7,178 nt of DNA from Hyphomicrobiales bacterium (GTDB lineage: Bacteria > Pseudomonadota > Alphaproteobacteria > Rhizobiales > Xanthobacteraceae): NCBI GenBank assembly GCA_003164375.1, contig PLTE01000152.1:4318-11495 (forward strand), in the 5' to 3' direction. Under the pieces are notes generated by a model that was given only the letters and a program-made list of their open reading frames with translations, was not told the DNA's origin and did no database searches. This document shows, piece after piece, positions 1 to 6,218 of this stretch (within the stretch, counting starts at the first letter, position 1; each line of letters starts with the position of its first letter). A program made the translations under genes and the position numbers.

Positions 1-943
1 GCTACGCCGCCTGATCCGCGACCTTAAGCCGAACCTTGTTATCAGTTCGGAGGCGAACCTCAATCTTTGCACGCTGATCGCCGTGCGGACACTGCCACGA
101 CGCCGCCGGCCGAAACTTATTTTGCGCGAAGTTGGCAGTCCGTCGATCGCCCAGTACCGCGATCCCTATCTACAGAACCGTATCGCCTATCGAATCCTGC
201 GCCGTGTTTACCGCTACGCCGATCGCATCATTGCGCTGACCGAGGGAGCGCGGCGCGATCTCGTCCGGAATTTTGCCGTGCCCGAGGGTATCATCGCCAT
301 GATGCTCACCAATGCCGTGGTACCTCCGGCTACAGCCGACCGGATTGCGCAGTGGGACGGAGAAACCGGGCGCGAATCCGATCTCGTCGTCTGCGTCGGC
401 CGGCTGTCTCCGGAAAAGGACCAAGCCACCCTGATCCGCGCGATGGGCTTGCTGCCGGCGGGGCGATCCTGGCGCCTCGCCTTGGTTGGCGACGGCGCGG
501 AACGTGGCAATCTTGAAGCTCTCGCGCGCAGTCGGGGTCTGAGCGACCGTATCCTGTTCACCGGCCAGGTCGACGATCCGTTCGCCTGGATGCGGCGGGC
601 GCGCCTCGCGGTGTGCACCTCGGTTTATGAGGGGCTTTGCAACGCTATCATCGAGGCGCTGGCCTGCGGCACGCCGGTGGTCTCGACAAACTGCCCCTAC
701 GGCCCCGCCGAGATCCTCCAGGGCGGCCGCTACGGCACGCTGACGCCGGTCGGCGACGCCGGCGCCATGGCCGTGGCAATCGAAGCGGCATTGAGCGCTG
801 TTCCGGACCGTGGCGCACTGATGGCACGCGGCCAGAATTATACCGCTACGCGCGCCGCCGAACGGTTCCTCGAAATCGCGGCCGAACTGCGGCCCAAGTC
901 GGCCTCGGCCGACGGTCCCTTCGTCGTGGCAAGGGTGTTGTGA
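1..943 (+). CDS. GT4-family glycosyltransferase, 5'-partial
   Basis: This is the C-terminal 313 residues of a retaining GT-B glycosyltransferase (GT4, 'glycosyl transferases group 1'). Such enzymes transfer a sugar from a nucleotide-sugar donor to a lipid-linked glycan at the cytoplasmic face of the inner membrane. The frame is open from base 2, and residues encoded there (VISSEANLNL, then LILREVGSPS) read as the end of the N-terminal Rossmann domain. The GTG at 83 is therefore internal and the true start lies before the window. The donor-binding half is complete. It has a VGRLSPEKD motif whose Arg and Lys normally contact the donor phosphates, then LVGDG. An E-x7-E motif follows (EGLCNAIIE, glutamates at 629-631 and 653-655), then ACGTPVVSTNCPYGPAEIL. 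The stop is TGA at 941-943. It points toward the minus-strand operon, so it belongs to a separate transcript entering from the left. Sugar and acceptor cannot be read from the sequence. Confidence 0.92.
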   Translation, partial: LRRLIRDLKPNLVISSEANLNLCTLIAVRTLPRRRRPKLILREVGSPSIAQYRDPYLQNRIAYRILRRVYRYADRIIALTEGARRDLVRNFAVPEGIIAMMLTNAVVPPATADRIAQWDGETGRESDLVVCVGRLSPEKDQATLIRAMGLLPAGRSWRLALVGDGAERGNLEALARSRGLSDRILFTGQVDDPFAWMRRARLAVCTSVYEGLCNAIIEALACGTPVVSTNCPYGPAEILQGGRYGTLTPVGDAGAMAVAIEAALSAVPDRGALMARGQNYTATRAAERFLEIAAELRPKSASADGPFVVARVL

Positions 944-964
944 GGCCGGCCACGCGGTAGCCGC

Positions 965-1001
965 TCGCGCGCTTCACGTGCGCGATTAGATTTCATTTAT
1001 T
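965..1001 (+). terminator. Putative Rho-independent terminator between convergent genes
   Basis: Twenty-one bases after the stop of the upstream glycosyltransferase, TCGCGCGC (965-972) pairs with GTGCGCGA (978-985). This gives an 8-bp stem with one G-U pair and the 5-base loop TTCAC. It is followed directly by a T-rich tail (TTAGATTTCATTTATT, 986-1001). The T-tract lies only on the plus side, so it should end transcription coming from the left. The tail is interrupted, so efficiency is uncertain. The tail runs into the stop codon of the convergent gene (TAA, complement of 997-999). Confidence 0.55.
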
Positions 1002-2742
1002 CTCTTATCGAGGACCGACTGAGATAATCGAAGACCGTGATGCTTCCATTGCTGTGCATGTGATGCGTTCCGCATATGTCGTTTTTGAAATATGGGTCCA
1101 CCTCCGCGATACAGGTTTCGCGATAGGAGCTTTCCGTAAGCTCGACGATTTCGTTGATCAGCGCTCGGCGGCCGTACAGATCGAAGCCTTGTCCCTGTGA
1201 CACTCTAAAAATCTTGTCGCCGTCCCTCAAAAGGCCTCCGTTTCTGGCGCGGGAGGCGTCCACCACAATGGGGTTATTCGCATGCGGCGCCCAGTCTCCG
1301 AACGGAGACGATGCGTGGAAGATCAGCAGTTCCGAACAATGGTCGTCGCTGTCTATGGGATCGATGTTCGTAAACATCCACCATCGGCCATTGCGCTCGA
1401 ATATCATCGTATCGCCCGCGGAGACGTTCTGCATGACGACTTTTTCCAGCGTCCAACCGAGCGGAAAGTCGCGGCATTTGTAGATCCGAATATCTCTATT
1501 TTTGTGAGTCTCCGGGCACATGAAGAGCCCCCCCTGATATTCGAATATGTAGGGGAACGACAGATGGAACGGTTCGCTTAACGCCACGCCGGCGCGGACC
1601 GCTTCATTCTCACGAAGCTCATAAACTGCGATTTCGCCGCGATCCTGCCCATAATCGAAGTCCTCCATAAAACAAAAGCTCTTGCCGACTTTGGTCACGA
1701 CGAAGGGGTCGGCTAAAAAGTGAAACGGGGGATTCTCTATTTCGATGCCGCGCCACAAAACTGCGTTTCGCCAATCTGAATGCAAAAACGCAACGCGCCA
1801 TCGCAATTCGCGGCCGCGCAGTATGTTCGCCATGTTCCGCGTGCGATAGGAAAGCTGATTAAGCGCGTAAGTTACGGTCTGCACGGTGTTGGGAGCGCGA
1901 TACAGTCTATCGGAATAAGGCACTGACGGCAGCGCATCGGGCAGGGTTCCGCCCAACGCAATTCTGCCGATGAGTCGTTTCAGGTAGTAATTCGACTTTT
2001 CGTAGACTGAGGCCTCATTGAGTTGAAAGTAGCTTCTTGTCGGCAGTTGGCCGCGCATCAGAACAACGCCGCCGTCAAGCTCTTCGGTGAGAACTTGAAT
2101 CGTGAATCCCGTCGTCTCTTGTCTAAAATACACCTCCCAGAACGCCGCCGGGAGGCCGCGGTTGATTCTGTTGTCGGCGTGGTGAAACGAGAGAATGCCG
2201 AGGCGCGACGCGCTTAGAATGCCGCCCTTCAGAATGCCGCTGCCGCAACGCACCATGATGTCGCAATCCAACTCCTTCACCCGCTGTATGTCGGCCGCGT
2301 TGAATCTGAAGATAAATCCGGATTTCGAGATAATCGGAGAGATGGCGATCATCTCATCGACGACAGAAAACAAGTTGAAGGAGTTGAAGTGATCTGCGTG
2401 TCGCAGGGTTTTCTTGAGACGAATCTTTTCGAGGGCGACAATGCCGCGGAACAGCAGTTTTGAAAGCAGCCGAGATACTGTCGATAGCGCGCCAAATCTA
2501 CGGCGGTGTTGGACAAGCCTCGTTATTTGACCGCGAAATGGCCCGTTCGCAATCGCGGGGTTGGCCGGATGCAAGATTAATACGGCGTGCATAGTCTCCT
2601 GCGATTGAATCCACTGCGCCAACTCGAAAACATACTTTGACGACATATTGCTGTCGGCAAGCAGCCCGATTTTGAAGCCCTTTCCGTCAGCCCTTTGACC
2701 GGGCTTAGGCGACTGCAGGTCAGTGGAAGAGTCGGGGCGCAT
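997..2742 (-). CDS. Formyltransferase-like / GINT1-N (GH43-like propeller) fusion protein
   Basis: A 581-residue cytosolic-looking protein without signal peptide or obvious membrane segment. Residues about 20-235 resemble the formyl_trans_N fold of methionyl-tRNA, PurN and ArnA formyltransferases, which move a formyl group from N10-formyl-THF to an amine. Visible features are FKIGLLAD at the start, DIMVRCGSG near 161, LSFHHADNRINRG at 184-196 and TGFTI...LDGG at 211-225. His187 and Asp223 align with the catalytic His and Asp, but the catalytic Asn position holds Ser185. Residues about 320-575 resemble the GINT1 N-terminal/GH43-like five-bladed propeller: HFLADPFVV (341-349), FMEDF, FPYIFE, GDTMIFERNGRWWMFTN, HANNPIV and RNGGLL. 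Formylation of an amino sugar is possible but unproven, and loss of that activity is equally possible. The start is ATG 2742-2740, overlapping the upstream TGA as TGATG, with a weak GGTGG five bases before it. An upstream in-frame extension to 3006 overlaps the previous gene and is rejected. G+C is clearly lower than in the neighbours. Confidence 0.8.
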   Translation of the reverse strand: MRPDSSTDLQSPKPGQRADGKGFKIGLLADSNMSSKYVFELAQWIQSQETMHAVLILHPANPAIANGPFRGQITRLVQHRRRFGALSTVSRLLSKLLFRGIVALEKIRLKKTLRHADHFNSFNLFSVVDEMIAISPIISKSGFIFRFNAADIQRVKELDCDIMVRCGSGILKGGILSASRLGILSFHHADNRINRGLPAAFWEVYFRQETTGFTIQVLTEELDGGVVLMRGQLPTRSYFQLNEASVYEKSNYYLKRLIGRIALGGTLPDALPSVPYSDRLYRAPNTVQTVTYALNQLSYRTRNMANILRGRELRWRVAFLHSDWRNAVLWRGIEIENPPFHFLADPFVVTKVGKSFCFMEDFDYGQDRGEIAVYELRENEAVRAGVALSEPFHLSFPYIFEYQGGLFMCPETHKNRDIRIYKCRDFPLGWTLEKVVMQNVSAGDTMIFERNGRWWMFTNIDPIDSDDHCSELLIFHASSPFGDWAPHANNPIVVDASRARNGGLLRDGDKIFRVSQGQGFDLYGRRALINEIVELTESSYRETCIAEVDPYFKNDICGTHHMHSNGSITVFDYLSRSSIRE

Positions 2743-3575
2743 CAACGCCACCGCGGCGAGCGATGGGCCAGAAAGATGCGGAGGATTCTCGGCGACTCGA
2801 CGAGATATCGCCGCCACATCCGTGCCGGCTCCCGCATCAGGCGGTAGGCCCATTCCAGACCGAGTTTCTGCAGCCACAGTGGCGCTCGGGCGCGGACGCC
2901 GGTCAGAAAATCGATCGAGGCGCCGACGCACAGCGCGACGCCCGATTTGCTGCCGAGTTCGCCAAGCGCCTGGGCGATCAGCTCCTGCGCCGGGCAACCG
3001 ACGCACAACAGAGCAATGTCCCAGGTCCGATTCATACAGGCCCGGGCGACCGCAAGCCGCCGCTCGGCGCTTTGCGCAAGCCCAGCCGGGGCGGACAGCA
3101 CCTCGAAATCAATGCTGGGGTAGCCGGCGCGCAGCGCTGCTTCGGTGCCGCGCGAGGGTCCGACCACCAAGATCCGTTTCGGCGCGCAGATGTGGTCATG
3201 CCGGTTCAGCGCGGCAAACAGCGACGCAACCAGATCGCTGCCGGTGACCAGCGGCAGCGAGTGCCGGTCAAGCCGCGCCAAAGTGCGGATGATGCGGCTA
3301 TCGCACAGCGACAGCCATGCGGCGCGGTAGATCGGCAGCAGCCGGCTGGGATCCTCATGCGCCGCGACGACGTGGTAGGCGTTCGGCGTGACGACGTAGC
3401 GATAAGGCGCGCCGGTATTTTCGAGGATAGCGTGCAGCGCTTGGCGCTGCGTCAACAAAGCGAACCGCAGGCCGAGAAATTCGGCGTGTTGGATTTCGCC
3501 CGGTCGGTCAGGAGGCGCTTGCGGCGGTTCGTCGTTGGCCGCGTCTGCAGGCGCCATGGCTGGCGAGGGCAGCAT
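2742..3575 (-). CDS. WecG/TagA/CpsF family glycosyltransferase (GT26)
   Basis: A 277-residue inverting transferase of the GT26 family. Members such as WecG and TagA move an N-acetylmannosamine-type sugar from its UDP donor to undecaprenyl-PP-linked GlcNAc; the sugar used here is unknown. Family landmarks are in order: VVTPNAYHVV (61-70), an Asp in LCDSRII (Asp92, the place of the catalytic Asp), LVTGSDL (109-115) and RILVVGPSRG (134-143). The C-terminal signature follows: VGASIDFLTGVRARAP (217-231) and LEWAYRLMREPARMWRRYL (240-258). The Gly that usually follows the Asp (DG) is Ser here. The first 25-30 residues are Pro/Ala/Asp-rich and probably disordered. The start taken is ATG 3575-3573, two bases after the flippase stop (TAG 3580-3578). 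ATG 3557 would give 271 residues, and neither has a good ribosome site, which fits translational coupling. The C-terminal basic helix attaches this family to the inner membrane. The stop overlaps the next gene's ATG. Confidence 0.93.
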   Translation of the reverse strand: MLPSPAMAPADAANDEPPQAPPDRPGEIQHAEFLGLRFALLTQRQALHAILENTGAPYRYVVTPNAYHVVAAHEDPSRLLPIYRAAWLSLCDSRIIRTLARLDRHSLPLVTGSDLVASLFAALNRHDHICAPKRILVVGPSRGTEAALRAGYPSIDFEVLSAPAGLAQSAERRLAVARACMNRTWDIALLCVGCPAQELIAQALGELGSKSGVALCVGASIDFLTGVRARAPLWLQKLGLEWAYRLMREPARMWRRYLVESPRILRIFLAHRSPRWR

Positions 3576-3577
3576 CG

Positions 3578-5050
3578 CTAGGGCACCACCGCGCCTTCGC
3601 CGGCGGCTTCGACCGACGGCAGGCTCAAGAGACCGAAGTGATGCACCGCGAAGCCGCCGCACAAGGCGAAAATGCCGGCGTCGAGAAGGAGCGGCAGCGA
3701 CTGACCCGATACCAGCCCGGCGGCGGCGTGGGCGCCGAACACGAAGAGTATCGCCAACGACGGCATGACGCCGAGCGCGGTGAGGTCGATCGGCATCCGG
3801 TACCAGCGCCGCCCCAGCAGCATAAAGGCGACGCAGGCGACGATGCTGGCCACCATCAAGGCTATGGCCGCGCCGTGTGGGCCGAACGCCGGAACTAGAA
3901 GAATGGAAAGTGCCGTCGAAACCACGAGAAACAAAAGCGATACGATGAGTTCGAGATAACTGGCATTGGTGAAATAGATCACTTGCGCAAAATAGAAATT
4001 GCGCATGGTCGCGAATGCGAAGGCAATAGCAAAGATCGGAATGAGGTCGCGGGTCGGTGCGATGAACTCCGGCTTCAGCACCGCCTGCAGCACGACGTCG
4101 CCGAACACGATGAAAAATGCAGCGCCGAAAGTCGCCGCGGCGAGGCATGCATTGAAGGCCTTGCGCAATGTCTGATTGGCGGCCTCGTTGTCGCCGCGGT
4201 TGGATTGCGTCTTTGCCACCGTGACCAGCGACAGGATGATCGCCTCGCCGAGCACGCTGAAACTTTGCCGCAGCACGTCGGCGACGACGCCATAGGGCCC
4301 GAGCGTTGCCAGTCCGAGATAATGGGCGAGCAACAGCCGGTCGATGCTCTGACCCACCGCGGTGACGCCGAACGACAACAACAGCGGCCAGCCGTAGCTG
4401 ACGATATGCAACGACGCGGAACGCGAGAAATGCGACAGGCGGAGCTTGGACAGCGTGGCGAGCGCCGGCGTGGCGGCAAAGATATGCGCCACCGCGATGG
4501 CGATGGCGAGGCCGCGCGCGCCGCCGCCGCCCAATAGGCTCGCGCTGCCGAACCCGACCATGAGCACGGTGCGCAGGATCATGGCCAGCGCCGCGCCACG
4601 GGCGTTGAGCAGCGTGCGGGCGACTTCGAAGGCCGCCTCGTACAAGGTGATGCCGCACACCAAAGCAAATACGGCGACGAGAAAGCTCGGCTCGAACAGG
4701 CCGAGCAGTCCCAATGTCAGCAGCACGAGCGCGACGAGGGTTACGCCGACGCCAAGCAGCCGCGCCAGCGAGCCGACATATTCACCAAAGCGTTCCGATT
4801 GGTAAACGCCAAAATAGGCAAAACGCATCCATTGCGCGCCAAAGCCGTAGACAATCAGCGACCACGCGAAGATCAGCACGTAGTGGCCGTACTCGGCGGG
4901 GCCGGCCAGACGCGAAAAGATGGCGACGGCGAGCAGATTTCCTGCGGCCGACACCGCGCGCGCGCTCAGATAGAGCAGGCCCGACGTGTTAAGCATTCCG
5001 CGTGATAAGTCATTGTTGATGTGATGAAAAGTGGGTACGACAGCTTTCAC
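3578..5050 (-). CDS. Wzx-like polysaccharide flippase (MOP/PST family)
   Basis: A 490-residue, very hydrophobic inner-membrane protein of the multidrug/oligosaccharidyl-lipid/polysaccharide (MOP) exporter superfamily. Wzx-type members flip undecaprenyl-PP-linked repeat units from the cytoplasmic to the periplasmic leaflet. By eye there are about 12-14 membrane segments, including residues 24-46, 56-75, 97-118, 122-141, 155-173, 180-198, 219-236, 302-326, 335-350, 367-386, 392-412 and 427-446. Typical MOP features are the opening LSARAVSAAGNLLAVAIFSRL, followed by GPAEYGHYVLIFA, and the mid-protein SIDRLLLAHYLGLATLGPYG (235-254). Length is normal for the family. The longest start is GTG 5050-5048, without a Shine-Dalgarno. 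ATG 4996-4994 would give 472 residues starting MLNTSGLLYLSARAV, which looks like many family members. It is the first gene of the leftward operon and reads divergently from the GT4 gene. The substrate cannot be deduced. Confidence 0.93.
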   Translation of the reverse strand: MKAVVPTFHHINNDLSRGMLNTSGLLYLSARAVSAAGNLLAVAIFSRLAGPAEYGHYVLIFAWSLIVYGFGAQWMRFAYFGVYQSERFGEYVGSLARLLGVGVTLVALVLLTLGLLGLFEPSFLVAVFALVCGITLYEAAFEVARTLLNARGAALAMILRTVLMVGFGSASLLGGGGARGLAIAIAVAHIFAATPALATLSKLRLSHFSRSASLHIVSYGWPLLLSFGVTAVGQSIDRLLLAHYLGLATLGPYGVVADVLRQSFSVLGEAIILSLVTVAKTQSNRGDNEAANQTLRKAFNACLAAATFGAAFFIVFGDVVLQAVLKPEFIAPTRDLIPIFAIAFAFATMRNFYFAQVIYFTNASYLELIVSLLFLVVSTALSILLVPAFGPHGAAIALMVASIVACVAFMLLGRRWYRMPIDLTALGVMPSLAILFVFGAHAAAGLVSGQSLPLLLDAGIFALCGGFAVHHFGLLSLPSVEAAGEGAVVP

Positions 5051-5113
5051 TGAGTATCGTTAAGTCGTATCTGCGAAATCAACAAAAACGAAACGGGTGG
5101 CGAGTGAAGCTGT
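5040..5113. repeat. Imperfect inverted repeat bordering the divergent spacer
   Basis: ACAGCTTTCACT (5040-5051) is the reverse complement of AGTGAAGCTGT (5103-5113) except for one extra base. Each arm therefore reads AGTGAA(A)GCTGT in the direction of its own gene. The left arm covers the flippase GTG and the right arm ends just before the GT4 ATG. A second short pair, TACGAC (5036-5041) and GTCGTA (5064-5069), lies across the left arm. The arrangement could be an operator or a trace of duplication. The role is unknown. Confidence 0.5.
5053..5082 (-). promoter_or_regulatory. Candidate promoter for the flippase operon
   Basis: Read leftward, TTGATT (5082-5077) and GATACT (5058-5053) are separated by 18 bases and each match four of six bases of the sigma-70 -35 and -10 consensus. 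Transcription would begin close to the GTG at 5050. That would make that start nearly leaderless and favour ATG 4996. Such matches are common by chance. Confidence 0.25.
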
Positions 5114-5114
5114 G

Positions 5115-6218
5115 ATGCGTATTTTGCAAATTATACACGATCGTGAACGCGGCGGCGTCCAAAAACTCGCAGCGATGATCGAAGACGGGCTCTCTTCGCG
5201 GCGTTTTGCCGTCGAAACCGCGTATTTGTATCCCCATGCCGGACTGCCGACGTTAGCCAAGTTCGTTTACGTGTTGCGCACGGCGCGCCGTATCTGGCGC
5301 GGCGATTTCGATACGTTGATCGCCTATCAGTCGAGCGCGTCCATCCTGGTCGGCGTCGTGGGCTGGCTCGCGGGCTGCCGGCTGCGCGTCGTTCACCAAA
5401 CGTGTACGCCGGGCCAAATGCCGCGGCCGCTGCGGTTGTTCGACAAGCTTGCCGGCACGCTTGGTCTCTATACGGCAAATATCGTCAACAGCGCGGCGAC
5501 CTGGGCCGAGTTCGCCCGCTACCCGGCGCGTTATCGCCGCGCGATGATCCTGATCGAACACGGTCTCGACGCGCCCGCCCCGACGCACAACCGCGAAGCC
5601 GCGCGCCGGCTGTTCAATCTGCCGCTATCGCAGCCGATTCTCCTTAACGTCGGCCGGCTCGCGGCGCAAAAGAACCAGGACGTGCTGATCCGTGCGCTGA
5701 CGTGCCTGCCGCAAGCGCATCTCGTGCTCGCGGGCGCCGGTCCAAAGCTAGACGCGATGCATACGCTCGCCGTCACACTCGGCGTCGACGACCGGCTGCA
5801 CCTGCTCGGCGCCTTACCGGCCGAGGATGTCGCCGATTTATATGCTGCGGCCGACCTGTTCGTATTTCCCTCGACCTGGGAGACTTTTGGGCTCGCCCCC
5901 GTCGAGGCCGCCATGGTCGGCTTGCCGATGGTGGTCGCCGACCTTGCGGTGCTGCGCGAGGTGTTGCGCGCGGACGGCACCGAGCCGGTCGCCTTCGTTG
6001 CGCCGCACGACACCGAGGGTTGGATCTCGGCCATCGGCAAGGCGCTGGCTGCTGCGCCTGCGGCACGGACCGTTGCCGCATTCGCGAGCAATATAAGTCG
6101 CAAATATTCCCGCCAGCGTATGATCGAAAGTTATCTCAGCCTGTTCGAGGCCTATGCGCGGCCGGACCGTCGCGAAGTCGCCGGATTGCAGACGACCGCG
6201 GAAGAGGCGCGGCCTTGA
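5115..6218 (+). CDS. GT4-family glycosyltransferase
   Basis: A complete 367-residue retaining GT-B glycosyltransferase. The N-terminal acceptor domain opens MRILQIIHDRERGGVQKLA, with the glycine pair of the family's first loop at residues 13-14. VVHQTCTPG near residue 93 sits where many GT4 enzymes have a functional His. The donor domain holds NVGRLAAQKNQDVLIRA (Arg181 and Lys186), LVLAGAGPK, LLGALPAEDVADLYAAADLFVFPS and the E-x7-E motif ETFGLAPVE (Glu256 and Glu264). The ATG at 5115 is preferred because it begins the first beta strand directly and follows a purine-rich GTGAAG. An in-frame GTG at 5097 would add six residues and has no ribosome site. Probable role: sugar transfer onto the lipid-linked repeat unit in the cytoplasm. 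It is divergent from the flippase gene, and its last four bases (TTGA) overlap the following hydrolase gene, so the two are very likely one transcript. Donor sugar unknown. Confidence 0.94.
   Translation: MRILQIIHDRERGGVQKLAAMIEDGLSSRRFAVETAYLYPHAGLPTLAKFVYVLRTARRIWRGDFDTLIAYQSSASILVGVVGWLAGCRLRVVHQTCTPGQMPRPLRLFDKLAGTLGLYTANIVNSAATWAEFARYPARYRRAMILIEHGLDAPAPTHNREAARRLFNLPLSQPILLNVGRLAAQKNQDVLIRALTCLPQAHLVLAGAGPKLDAMHTLAVTLGVDDRLHLLGALPAEDVADLYAAADLFVFPSTWETFGLAPVEAAMVGLPMVVADLAVLREVLRADGTEPVAFVAPHDTEGWISAIGKALAAAPAARTVAAFASNISRKYSRQRMIESYLSLFEAYARPDRREVAGLQTTAEEARP
6200..6207 (+). promoter_or_regulatory. Ribosome binding site that fixes a TTG start
   Basis: GGAAGAGG lies inside the end of the upstream glycosyltransferase gene, seven bases before the TTG at 6215. 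It is the strongest Shine-Dalgarno-like sequence seen in the window. It decides the hydrolase start, since the first in-frame ATG does not occur until 6482, past the first part of the catalytic domain. Confidence 0.65.

Noticed and set aside
83..85. GTG at 83 as the true start of the first glycosyltransferase
   Set aside because: The same frame stays open to base 2 and encodes sensible N-terminal-domain residues, so the gene is cut by the window edge.
2192..2239. Three copies of AGAATGCCG (2192, 2216, 2231) as a possible short repeat array
   Set aside because: The copies are in frame and encode the repeated Gly-Ile-Leu of one beta/loop region in the formyltransferase-like domain. Spacing is irregular and coding constraint explains them.
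2743..3006. In-frame 88-residue N-terminal extension of the formyltransferase-propeller gene
   Set aside because: It lies wholly inside the well-supported WecG-type gene in another frame, is Arg/Ala/Pro-rich shadow sequence, and the TGATG junction gives a better start at 2742.
2763..3581. 272-codon plus-strand open frame antisense to the WecG-type gene
   Set aside because: High-G+C DNA produces long antisense frames. The translation is Arg/Gln-rich with no recognisable fold, while the opposite strand matches a known family along its full length.
3576..4658. In-frame extension of the WecG-type gene up to 4658
   Set aside because: It is the shadow of the flippase gene, with Arg/His/Ala-rich low-complexity translation, and a normal-length family member begins at 3575.
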